Shown: positions 9,430 to 16,490 of the stretch, in pieces
How the letters are laid out: every line of letters starts with the position of its first letter
Position numbering within the stretch: position 1 is the first letter of the stretch
Assembly: GCA_029821755.1 (NCBI GenBank)
Contig: JALGSV010000003.1
Location: 94,130-158,129 of the forward strand
Reading direction: 5' to 3'
Source of the DNA: Candidatus Zipacnadum vermilionense
GTDB lineage: Bacteria > Armatimonadota > Zipacnadia > Zipacnadales > Zipacnadaceae
Length of the DNA: 64,000 nt
The notes under the pieces: generated by a model
Told to the model about the DNA's origin: nothing
Database searches by the model: none
The model's input: only the letters and a program-made list of their open reading frames with translations
Program-made: the position numbers and the translations under genes

Positions 9430-10839
9430 ATGCGTGAACTAGTAGAACAGATCCTGGAGGCCGCTCGCCAGGCGGGAGCGCAGTTCGCCGACCTCCGCGT
9501 TGGCGAGGGCAGCGGCGTCTCTATCGCCGTCCAGGACGGCCAGGCCGACCGCATTAGCACCGGCTCCGGCCGGGCCGCCGGTCTGCGCGTCCTGGTGGAC
9601 GGCGCCTGGGGTTTCGCCCCCACCACCACCGTCACTAAGCGCGAACTCCTCCGCGCCGTGCGCGAGGCCACCGCCATGGCTCGCGCCGCTGCGCCTTCCG
9701 TCACCGAGCCCGGCATGGTCGCCGAGATCGAGCCGGTAGAGGATTCCGTCGAGGCACAGTTTCGGATTGACCCGCGCGACATCAACCTCGCCGACCGCGT
9801 GGCCGCCATCTTCGAGCTGGAACAGGCCGCCCGCCGCGAGGACACCGAGCGCATCACCAACACCATCGCCGGCTACAACGACGGCTTCAGCCGCTCCTGG
9901 ATCGGCAACACTGAGGGCACCTACCTGGAGGCCGAGCGCGTCCGCTGCTCCTTTGGCCTCTCCGTCATCGCCCAGGAGGGTGAGGTCCGCCAGTGGGCCT
10001 CAGAGAGCCGCGCCGGCGGCCGCGGCTACGAGGTCTTCGAGGATGTGAATGGCGAGGAATTCGCCCGCGAAACCGCCCAACGCGCCCTGAACCTGCTGGA
10101 GGCCTCTCCCCCACCCGCCGGTAAGTTCGAGGCAATCATCGACCCCAAGATCACCGGTCTGCTCGTACACGAGGCCTTCGGCCACAACTGTGAGGCCGAC
10201 GCCGTCTGGTCCGGCCAGTCCATCGTCTCCGACAAGATCGGCGAGCAAGTCGCTGCCGACACTGTCAACATCGTGGACGATCCCCTCCGCGAAAACCTGA
10301 ATGGCTCTTTCCAGTACGACAGCGAGGGCACCCCGGCCCAGCGCCACGTGCTCGTGGAGAATGGCGTCCTCTGCGGTTTCCTGCACAGTCTGGAGACCGC
10401 CGCCCAGTTCGACGAACCTCCCAACGGCGCCGCGCGCGCCGGCAGCGCCCAGGACCCGCCCCTGGTACGCATGAGCAACACCTACCTTGAGCCGGGGGAT
10501 TGGTCTTTCGAGGAGATGATCGAGGGCATCAAGGACGGTCTGTACCTGGCGGGCGGCAAGTGGGGCTACGTCTACACCGCCCGCGGCCAGTTCACCTGCA
10601 ATGCCGAGCACGCCTACGCCATCAAGCACGGCGAATTGGGCCGCCACTACCGCAACGTCAGCTTTGCCGGCCTGACGCTCGATACCTTCCAGCACGTCAC
10701 CGCTGTCGGTAACGACCTGGACTTCGAGATGGGCGGCACCTGCGGCAAGAGCGGCCAGGGCGTTCCCGTCGACACCGGCGGCCCCCACCTGCGCCTGGCC
10801 GAAATAGTCGTGGGCGGGCATGAGGAGGCGGAGGCTTGA
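9430..10839 (+). CDS. tldD: TldD/PmbA-family metalloprotease, catalytic TldD type
   Basis: 469 residues from ATG 9430, with GGGAG just upstream. The zinc site HEAFGH is at residues 247-252 and is followed by NCEAD, as in catalytic TldD rather than inactive TldE. The N-terminal half has the FADLRVGEGSGVSIAVQDG fold and the C-terminal half the GGTCGKSGQGVPVDTGGPHLR motif. TldD pairs with TldE in known systems to degrade unfolded peptides or to remove leaders from modified peptides (microcin B17). No TldE is seen here. The stop overlaps the next start (TTGA). Confidence 0.92.
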   Translation: MRELVEQILEAARQAGAQFADLRVGEGSGVSIAVQDGQADRISTGSGRAAGLRVLVDGAWGFAPTTTVTKRELLRAVREATAMARAAAPSVTEPGMVAEIEPVEDSVEAQFRIDPRDINLADRVAAIFELEQAARREDTERITNTIAGYNDGFSRSWIGNTEGTYLEAERVRCSFGLSVIAQEGEVRQWASESRAGGRGYEVFEDVNGEEFARETAQRALNLLEASPPPAGKFEAIIDPKITGLLVHEAFGHNCEADAVWSGQSIVSDKIGEQVAADTVNIVDDPLRENLNGSFQYDSEGTPAQRHVLVENGVLCGFLHSLETAAQFDEPPNGAARAGSAQDPPLVRMSNTYLEPGDWSFEEMIEGIKDGLYLAGGKWGYVYTARGQFTCNAEHAYAIKHGELGRHYRNVSFAGLTLDTFQHVTAVGNDLDFEMGGTCGKSGQGVPVDTGGPHLRLAEIVVGGHEEAEA

Positions 10840-11216
10840 CCGATCTGCCGATGGTGATCGCTTTCAGCGCGGTAGCAGTCGTCCTGCTGACTCTGATCAG
10901 CTACATGCTCTACCGCCGGGCCCTTGAGATGGGCCATCCGGCCGGTCGCGTGGGCCCCCGCCTGGTGGTCTTCGGGCTGGGCTGTCTCGGCGCGCTGTCC
11001 GTGGGCCTCTATTTCCACCACCTCTACCCCCAGGGCCTGTTCAATGTCAACTTCGGCGGCGGCAGCCAACCTGTCGCCCTCGTCGGCGGCCCCCAGGCCA
11101 AGGGTCCGCTGCTCGTCGCCATCCTCGGCATGATCGTCTGCGCCCTGGTCGCCTGGCTGGCGATGCGGCCCCTGCAGACCCCGCCACCCGACGCACCGGA
11201 GGGGAAGCCAGAGTGA
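10836..11216 (+). CDS. Small three-span membrane protein, unknown function
   Basis: 126 residues from TTG 10836, overlapping the tldD stop by four bases. Three hydrophobic helices are visible at about residues 8-25, 42-60 and 86-107. A Gly/Asn-rich loop (NVNFGGGSQP) lies between the second and third, and the C-terminal tail is Pro-rich and acidic. I recognise no family. Its tight coupling to tldD upstream and to the phosphoesterase downstream (GTGA overlap) says the three are translated together. Confidence 0.75.
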   Translation: MTDLPMVIAFSAVAVVLLTLISYMLYRRALEMGHPAGRVGPRLVVFGLGCLGALSVGLYFHHLYPQGLFNVNFGGGSQPVALVGGPQAKGPLLVAILGMIVCALVAWLAMRPLQTPPPDAPEGKPE

Positions 11217-12139
11217 TCCTCGCCGCCGCTATCCTGTGGACCCTGGCCGCTCTAGCGGCCGGGCTGACCATCTGGGGCCTGCTCGTGGAGCCTCACCACC
11301 TGGAGGTAAGCCGCCTCCGCCTCCCTCTCCCGCGCCTGCCTGAGGAACTCCGCGGCCTCACCATCGGCCACCTTTCCGACACCCATCTGCGCGGCCGCCC
11401 CACCTCCCGCCAGATCGCCGAGCGTGCCTGCGCCGAGCTGATGGCGCAGCGTCCCGACCTCATCTGCATCAGTGGCGACCTCGCCAACCACGCCGAGCAC
11501 ATGCAGGAGGGCGTGGAGCTTCTCCGCCTGCTCTCGGCCCCGCTGGGTGTCTTCCTGGTTCTGGGCAACCACGATTGCGACGCCACCATGGAAGACTTCC
11601 TCGCCGGGAACCCCTCCTGCGACGACGCCGAACAGGCTTGGCGCCAGGCCGTGGCCTCCAACGGCGTGGTTCTACTCGACAACGAGTCGCGGACGCTCCA
11701 GGTCCGGGGTAAACAAGTGGTCATCGCCGGCATCGGAGACCTCTCCGCGGGTCAGGACGACCTCCCCGCGGCCCTGGCGGGCACCCCGCCCGGCGACCTA
11801 CGCCTGCTCCTCTGCCACACCCCCGATACTGTAGACCTCCCCGAGACCGAGTGGGCCGATCTCATCCTGGCCGGGCACACCCACGGGGGGCAACTACAGG
11901 TCCCCGGCCTTGGTAGCATCTGGGCCCCCGTCTGGCGGCAGCGCCGGCGCGCCAGCGGCCTGCTGCGCCTGGGGCAGACGCTGCTCTTCGTCAATCGCGG
12001 CGTCAGTTCTGCCTTCCCCGCCCGCATCAACTGCCGCCCGCAAATAGCGATCCTGGAGCTAATCGCCGGCAGCCTCGACAACATCGCTGAAACCCGCCGG
12101 ATTCCTCTTCCGGCGCTTGAGGAGGAACGTGTGGTATGA
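11213..12139 (+). CDS. Membrane-anchored calcineurin-like metallophosphoesterase (YaeI-like)
   Basis: 308 residues from GTG 11213, overlapping the previous stop. One N-terminal membrane helix (residues 2-24) is followed by a complete metallophosphoesterase site: SDTH (about 55), SGDLANH (about 87), GNHD (about 117), CHTPD (about 203) and GHTHGGQ (about 221). The arrangement resembles YaeI/LpxH-like enzymes that act on lipid or nucleotide phosphodiesters at the membrane. The substrate is unknown. It overlaps the PqqD-like gene by four bases (ATGA). Confidence 0.88.
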   Translation: MILAAAILWTLAALAAGLTIWGLLVEPHHLEVSRLRLPLPRLPEELRGLTIGHLSDTHLRGRPTSRQIAERACAELMAQRPDLICISGDLANHAEHMQEGVELLRLLSAPLGVFLVLGNHDCDATMEDFLAGNPSCDDAEQAWRQAVASNGVVLLDNESRTLQVRGKQVVIAGIGDLSAGQDDLPAALAGTPPGDLRLLLCHTPDTVDLPETEWADLILAGHTHGGQLQVPGLGSIWAPVWRQRRRASGLLRLGQTLLFVNRGVSSAFPARINCRPQIAILELIAGSLDNIAETRRIPLPALEEERVV

Positions 12140-12645
12140 GCTTCACCGGCTTGTGGCGACTGATCTCCGGCAAGAAGGCCCCGCCTCCCAGCATCACCCG
12201 CCAGGATGCCTTGCGCGTCTACCCCATGCGCAACCCTAGCCTGCAGTGGGAGCCGGACGAGGAGGGCGCAGTTACCGCCACCCTCACTCGCCCGCGGGAC
12301 CTGAAGAACCGGGTAGTCGGCACCTTCCTGATGCTGCCCGAATCCAAGCAGCTCAAGCTCGATGAGGTTGGTACCTTCGTCTGGAACCTCTGCGACGGCA
12401 AGCACACCGTGGCCGACATGGTGGCCGCGATGGCGGAGCAGTACAAGCTCAGCCGCCGTGAGGTGGAGGTCTCCCTCACGGAGTTTCTGCGCATGTTGGC
12501 CAAGCGCGGCATGATAGTGGTAGCCGTGCCCCAGGACATAGTAGACACGCTGGACCCAGGAACAGCCAAAGCGCTGGGGATAGTGGAGATCAAGACAGTG
12601 GAGGAGACGGAGGAGGAGGGGGAAAGGGAAAGCGACGAACGATGA
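12136..12645 (+). CDS. PqqD-family (RiPP recognition element-like) protein
   Basis: 169 residues. The central region, about residues 50-135, is a PqqD domain: LDEVGTFVWNLCDGKHTVADM, then a helix pair and FLRMLAKRGMIVV. Canonical PqqD is a roughly 90-residue peptide chaperone that presents a precursor to a radical-SAM enzyme. Here it has extra N- and C-terminal stretches, the latter Glu-rich. No radical-SAM enzyme or obvious precursor peptide is in the window, but TldD, a protease used in RiPP maturation, is in the same coupled run. The stop codon lies inside one arm of the palindrome at 12637-12724. Confidence 0.8.
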   Translation: MSFTGLWRLISGKKAPPPSITRQDALRVYPMRNPSLQWEPDEEGAVTATLTRPRDLKNRVVGTFLMLPESKQLKLDEVGTFVWNLCDGKHTVADMVAAMAEQYKLSRREVEVSLTEFLRMLAKRGMIVVAVPQDIVDTLDPGTAKALGIVEIKTVEETEEEGERESDER

Positions 12646-12724
12646 TCGATGGCGGATGAAGGAGCAAGTACCGAGGCCCCGCAGGAGCCTATCCTCCCCC
12701 TTCATCGATTACCAATCATCGTTC
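12637..12724. repeat. Nested palindrome between the pqqD-like gene and rpsT
   Basis: Outer arms GAACGATGAT (12637-12646) and ATCATCGTTC (12715-12724) are perfect complements. Inner arms GATGAAGG (12655-12662) and CCTTCATC (12699-12706) are too. It lies between convergent genes and may act as a bidirectional terminator. Similar sequences lie at 50333-50410 and 44940-45050. Confidence 0.7.
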
Positions 12725-12743
12725 AGCAATGCCGCTTAGCCGC

Positions 12744-12995
12744 TCAGCTCTTGGCCGCGTTGAGCTTCTTCATCAGCCGCGACTTGCGGCGGGCGGCGGT
12801 GCGGGGGTGCAGCACGTTGGTCTTGGCGGCCTTGTCCAGCGCCTTGTAGGCGGCGGCCACTTCCGGCGCCTCGGCCTGCCCCAACTCGCTGGCGGCCCGG
12901 ACGGCGGTCTTGTAAGCGCGCTTGATCCCCAGGTTATGCTGATGCCGGGCCCTGGCCTGGCGAAGGTCTTTCTTGCGGGACTTGATTTGCGGCAT
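12744..12995 (-). CDS. rpsT: 30S ribosomal protein S20
   Basis: 83 residues. It binds 16S rRNA in the body of the small subunit. The basic N-terminus (MPQIKSRKKDLRQARARHQ), the SELGQAEAPEVAAAYKALDKAAKTNVLHPRTAARRKSRL type helix and the length are standard for bS20. Monocistronic on the minus strand, with its own promoter at 13088-13117 and an approximately 85-nt leader holding two hairpins. The ribosome binding site is weak (GAGGGG, about 11 bases from ATG). Confidence 0.95.
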   Translation of the reverse strand: MPQIKSRKKDLRQARARHQHNLGIKRAYKTAVRAASELGQAEAPEVAAAYKALDKAAKTNVLHPRTAARRKSRLMKKLNAAKS

Positions 12996-13013
12996 GACGA
13001 TGATACCCCTCAG

Positions 13014-13066
13014 GCGGACGCAGAGGTCCGCAGGATTAAAGCGCCGCCGTCCACCGGGACGGCGGC
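13014..13066 (-). promoter_or_regulatory. Two-hairpin 5' leader of rpsT mRNA
   Basis: The leader holds a 10-bp stem, GCCGCCGTCC (13043-13052) with GGACGGCGGC (13057-13066), and a 6-bp stem, GCGGAC (13014-13019) with GTCCGC (13026-13031). The second ends near the ribosome binding site. S20 is autoregulated in other bacteria, so a translational operator is possible. I could not match a known leader class. Confidence 0.45.
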
Positions 13067-13087
13067 TACTTGGCTTTCGCGATGAAG

Positions 13088-13117
13088 ATTATAGCACAGC
13101 CCTCGCGGAGTAGGCAA
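13088..13117 (-). promoter_or_regulatory. Promoter of rpsT
   Basis: -35 TTGCCT (13112-13117), 18-nt spacer, and extended -10 TGCTATAAT (TATAAT at 13088-13093) on the minus strand. Confidence 0.75.
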
Positions 13118-13148
13118 GCATATTGGCTAGATCAACGGCTCCCGACCG

Positions 13149-13177
13149 TTGACTAAGACCCGCGTGGATTGTATCAT
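13149..13177 (+). promoter_or_regulatory. Promoter directly abutting the ORF at 13184 (leaderless)
   Basis: -35 TTGACT (13149-13154), 17-nt spacer, -10 TATCAT (13172-13177). The expected transcription start is at or beside the A of ATG 13184, so the message would have no leader. Confidence 0.65.
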
Positions 13178-13183
13178 CCCCCC

Positions 13184-13477
13184 ATGCTCCCTCGCCTTCG
13201 CCGCCGCCGACTCCTGCGTTGGGTAGCATTCACCATCGCCAGCCTGGTCTTGTTCGCCGGCGCCATCTGGTTAGCGCTGGCCTTGGCTGGCTCCTCCCCT
13301 ACCCGCGCCGTCCGCGTCCTGCGCGGCCCCTCCCCGGCCCCTGCTCCGTACTCCGTCAACGAACGGGAAGGCACCGTCCGCATCAAGCAGGAGGTCGCCC
13401 CCGGCGAAGAGCGCGAGTTTGAGCTTAAGAGCACTGCCGAGGGCGTCCTCGTCCGCCCCCTCCCCCCTAAGCAGTAG
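13184..13477 (+). CDS. Small single-span membrane protein, unknown function
   Basis: 97 residues. An Arg-rich N-terminus is followed by one hydrophobic helix (about residues 13-34) and a 60-residue outside domain rich in Arg, Glu and Pro. No family is recognised. ATG 13184 lies seven bases after the -10 box and has no ribosome binding site. This fits a leaderless message, so the in-frame ATG at 13169, inside the promoter, is rejected. Lies between the divergently oriented rpsT and the convergent rpsR. Low-complexity charge makes coding status less certain, but the well-formed promoter supports it. Confidence 0.55.
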   Translation: MLPRLRRRRLLRWVAFTIASLVLFAGAIWLALALAGSSPTRAVRVLRGPSPAPAPYSVNEREGTVRIKQEVAPGEEREFELKSTAEGVLVRPLPPKQ

Positions 13478-13515
13478 GGACAGACGTCCTCTCACTCGGA
13501 GAGTATGTCTGTCCC
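13477..13515. terminator. Palindrome between convergent genes (possible bidirectional terminator)
   Basis: GGGACAGAC (13477-13485) pairs with GTCTGTCCC (13507-13515). An inner CTCTC/GAGAG stem (13489-13493 with 13499-13503) sits around ACTCG. There is no T-run. It starts in the stop codon of the small membrane protein. Confidence 0.5.
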
Positions 13516-13612
13516 TGTTCTCCACACCGGTCTTCCGAGGTCTGGCGCTCTTACCCACTCCCCCTCTACTGACACGGGCGTCTGCGCCCGGCGAGGGGGC
13601 AGGGAGGTGAGG

Positions 13613-13945
13613 CTAACCCCGATCGCGTCCGCGTCCGCCGCCCCGGCTCTCCATAGTGCCCTCTGTCACGTACGGCACCAGCGCAATCTCCCGCGAGCGT
13701 TTGATAGCCGCGGCGATGCGGTTCTGGTGGCGCCGACAGGTCCCCGTCTGGCGCGCCTTGCGGATGCGACTGCGGTCATCCATGTACTGCCGCATCAGGC
13801 TGACATTCTTATAGTCGATAACGATCTCGACACGAGCGACACAGAACTGGCAATGCTTGCGCCGCCCTCGGCGCATCCCTCCTCTGCGGTCGTCGCGACT
13901 GCCCCGGTCTCGGTCCCTGTCTCCCCGGTTGCGCGGTCCGGCCAT
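13613..13945 (-). CDS. rpsR: 30S ribosomal protein S18 with extended charged tails
   Basis: 110 residues against about 75-90 usual. The core KHCQFC...IDYKNVSLMRQYMDDRSRIRKARQTGTCRRHQNRIAAAIKRSREIALVPY is plain bS18, which binds S6 and 16S rRNA at the platform. It keeps the Cys pair CQFC and a third Cys, so it may be a zinc-binding form. The first 30 residues are Arg/Asp/Gly repeats and the C-terminus ends in an RG-rich tail. The usual rpsF-ssb-rplI partners are absent; it is alone with its own promoter at 14024-14053. Confidence 0.94.
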   Translation of the reverse strand: MAGPRNRGDRDRDRGSRDDRRGGMRRGRRKHCQFCVARVEIVIDYKNVSLMRQYMDDRSRIRKARQTGTCRRHQNRIAAAIKRSREIALVPYVTEGTMESRGGGRGRDRG

Positions 13946-14023
13946 ATCACGATCACCTTTCTCCTGTTTGCATGGACTAAGCAGGAGACCCCCGCGCCGG
14001 CAGGGGCCTCCACAAACGCTAAG

Positions 14024-14053
14024 AGTATATCAGCCGGATGGCCCCACCGTCAA
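14024..14053 (-). promoter_or_regulatory. Promoter of rpsR
   Basis: -35 TTGACG (14048-14053), 18-nt spacer, -10 TATACT (14024-14029) on the minus strand. The leader is about 75 nt. Confidence 0.75.
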
Positions 14054-14076
14054 CCCGGCCCCATGCGCCGCCCCCC

Positions 14077-15336
14077 TCACCCCTCTCCCGTCCACCCCAT
14101 CTCCTTCCACGCCTTCCGTGCCGCCGCCCGCTGCGTCCGCGTCGGCTCAATCTTCCCCTTCACCGACACCGGGGGCTGTCCCGGCCCAGCGTCTTCCGGG
14201 TACGGCGACCACTGGTCCTTCTCGTACAGCGCCCGCGCCGCTTCGTCCGAGAAGTCGGGAATCGGATACGCCGTCCCGTTATCCAGTGCCGACCGCCAGG
14301 CTTGGATCCCCGCCGCCGACATGGCCAGTCCCCGGTACACGTTGAACCACGGTTGCTCCCGTTTGCGAATGGCTTGCGCGAAGTGGTACATCACGAAGAA
14401 GTCCCCGCCCCCGTGCCCCGCCCTGGCCGCCAACTCCTTCGCCACCGGGAACTCCGGCGTATAGATCCGCTCTCGGCTCCCGCCTTCCGGCAGGTTGAAG
14501 GGCTCATGCACCACCCTTACCTGCCCCATGTGTCCCACCCGGGAGGTCTCCATCAGTCCCCGCGTCCCCTGGAAGCGGTACCAGTTCCCATGCCCCGACA
14601 AGCCATTGCATCCCCCGTTGAGCCCGAACACCGCCTCGCTGTCCATGCGCAGCATCATGTAGCAGGAGATGTCGTTGCGCCTCACTTGCGGCTCGGCGAG
14701 TTGCTCGGGCGTCCGTGGGATGGCCTGCGCGTTCACCGCCAGCGGCATGAAGTCGGTCACGTACATTAGCGGGGCCAGCGCGTGGGTGCAGTAATACGTC
14801 ACCGGCAACCAGTTGCGCCAGTGGCTCAGCCCCGGCGCCAGCCGGTTGGACTCCGCCGCCGTCACCGGATGCACATACTCCCCCTCCGCAAACCGGCATT
14901 CCCCTATCTCGCCCGCCTGATATAGTCGCCGCATCTCCTGGTTGGTGGCGAAGAAGGGGTAGTTCTCGGCGAAGAAGTAGACGGCTTTCGACCGCTCCGC
15001 CGCCCGCGCCAGTTCCACCCCTTCCCCCAGTGTCTTGCACGCCGCCGTCTCCGACATCACGTGCAGCCCCGCCTCCAGACAGCGTATGGCATACGGCGCA
15101 TGCTCGTGGAAGTAGTTGCACAGCACCACCGCGTCCATCTCATGCTCCAGGAACTTGTCAAAGTCGGAGTAAGCCGTCAGCTCTAGCCGCTCGGCCACCT
15201 GCTGCGCCCGCGACTCCCACTGGTCACACACCGCCACCGGCGTCATTCCCACGTTGAGCGCCAGTTGGGCAAACCCCGCTCCCCGCCAGGCGCCGAACAC
15301 CCCGACTCGTATCGGTTTCGCGTTGCGTCGAGCCAT
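14077..15336 (-). CDS. Gfo/Idh/MocA-family NAD(P)-dependent oxidoreductase
   Basis: 419 residues with a strong AGGAGG site upstream. The N-terminal Rossmann fold (VGVFGAWRGAGFAQLALNVG) is a variant of GxGxxG in which AWRG replaces the usual glycines. The MDAVVLCNYFHEHAPYAIRCLEAGLHVMSE segment follows in place of the common EKP motif. The C-terminal beta-sheet domain binds substrate. Such proteins oxidise or epimerise sugars, inositols or glycosides. The altered glycine loop and SE(T) instead of EKP leave catalytic detail open. Divergent from the channel gene. Confidence 0.85.
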   Translation of the reverse strand: MARRNAKPIRVGVFGAWRGAGFAQLALNVGMTPVAVCDQWESRAQQVAERLELTAYSDFDKFLEHEMDAVVLCNYFHEHAPYAIRCLEAGLHVMSETAACKTLGEGVELARAAERSKAVYFFAENYPFFATNQEMRRLYQAGEIGECRFAEGEYVHPVTAAESNRLAPGLSHWRNWLPVTYYCTHALAPLMYVTDFMPLAVNAQAIPRTPEQLAEPQVRRNDISCYMMLRMDSEAVFGLNGGCNGLSGHGNWYRFQGTRGLMETSRVGHMGQVRVVHEPFNLPEGGSRERIYTPEFPVAKELAARAGHGGGDFFVMYHFAQAIRKREQPWFNVYRGLAMSAAGIQAWRSALDNGTAYPIPDFSDEAARALYEKDQWSPYPEDAGPGQPPVSVKGKIEPTRTQRAAARKAWKEMGWTGEG

Positions 15337-15385
15337 GCCAAAACCTCCTGCGCCAACGTCGCTCGGACGGGTTGTCAGTTAGCCG

Positions 15386-15414
15386 TTGCCCCTTCCGCCC
15401 AATGCTGGTATGCT
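15386..15414 (+). promoter_or_regulatory. Promoter of the ligand-gated channel gene
   Basis: -35 TTGCCC (15386-15391), 17-nt spacer, -10 TATGCT (15409-15414). The -10 lies downstream of the in-frame ATG 15402, which argues for the later GTG start. Confidence 0.55.
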
Positions 15415-15458
15415 CCCTACGCGAGAGTCCACCCCACCACGCAAGGCAGGCGATAATC

Positions 15459-16424
15459 GTGTGCAGAGCCGTCTCCGCCGCGCTCCTTTTCTTTGCCGCC
15501 TCCCTGGCCCTGGCGGCCCCGCCGGCCTCAGCCCCTGCTGCTTCTGGCTCGCCCCAGCGGGTCACGGTGGGCATCTACCTGCTAGACGTGCGGGACTTCG
15601 ATCCCCATCACTGTTCATACAATGTTGACTTCTATGTCTGGTTCCGCTGGACCGGCCCCATTGACCCCAGCCGATTTGAGCTGCTCAACGGCCACCTGAC
15701 CTCCCGCGACCACGCCGACTATAGGCACGTCGACGGCGTCAACTACGTTTCCTACCGCTGCCGAGGCGAGGTGCACAACCCCTTCGACTTCTCTCGCTAC
15801 CCCCTGGACGAACACAACCTGACGCTGGGAATAGAGGACGCCGACCACGACGCCTCCCAGTTGGTCTATGAGCCCGACCTGGCGCAGACAGCCCACGACG
15901 CTACCCTCACCCTCCCCGGTTGGCGGGTCGGCAAGCTCCGCTCGGGAGTGCTGACCATCACCTACCCCACCGACTTCGGCAACCCCGCTCGTCCGATCGG
16001 CCAGAAGGCCACCTACTCCCGCTACGTCGTCACTGTCCCCATCTCCCACCGCGGCACCGAGGCCTACGCCAAGACGTTCCTGCCCTTGTTCATCTCCGTC
16101 GCCATCGCCTTCCTAACCTTCCTCATCCACCCCGCCAACCAAGACTCGCGCTTCGTTCTGGGTGTCGCTGCTATCTTCGGCGCTATCTCCTCCCAGATAA
16201 TCGTCTCCGCCGCCCTCCCGGAGACCGCCTACATGACCCTCGCCGACCGCATCCACTTCATCGCCCTGGCCTTCATCTTCTTCGCACTGCTCGAGTCCTG
16301 TGTCTCCTTGATGCTCCACCGCCGGGAGAAGCACCGGGCCCTGGCCTTGATCGACGCCGTCTCGCTCGTGGTCTTCCCCGCCGCCTTCATCGTGATCGTC
16401 GCCCTGCTCACGATTGCCGGGTGA
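15459..16424 (+). CDS. Prokaryotic pentameric ligand-gated ion channel homologue
   Basis: 321 residues from GTG 15459 (AAGGCAGG eight bases upstream), close to GLIC in length. A signal peptide (about 1-20) precedes an extracellular beta-sandwich (about 35-200) with the family signatures YNVDFYVWFRW and FSRYPLDEHNLTLGIED, the Pro-loop region. Four helices follow: M1 about 205-224, M2 231-252, M3 263-286, M4 296-319. M2 ends in LPETAYMT, matching the GLIC M2-M3 junction. The Cys-loop cysteines are absent, as in other bacterial members. The M3-M4 loop is short. Known members are proton- or amine-gated cation channels of the inner membrane. The ligand here is unknown. Confidence 0.88.
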   Translation: MCRAVSAALLFFAASLALAAPPASAPAASGSPQRVTVGIYLLDVRDFDPHHCSYNVDFYVWFRWTGPIDPSRFELLNGHLTSRDHADYRHVDGVNYVSYRCRGEVHNPFDFSRYPLDEHNLTLGIEDADHDASQLVYEPDLAQTAHDATLTLPGWRVGKLRSGVLTITYPTDFGNPARPIGQKATYSRYVVTVPISHRGTEAYAKTFLPLFISVAIAFLTFLIHPANQDSRFVLGVAAIFGAISSQIIVSAALPETAYMTLADRIHFIALAFIFFALLESCVSLMLHRREKHRALALIDAVSLVVFPAAFIVIVALLTIAG

Positions 16425-16490
16425 ACGCGCGCGGAAGCGCAGCGCTTGCGCTACCGCCGAGAGAAAGGCAGAGCCGGGGCAGGCTGCCCC

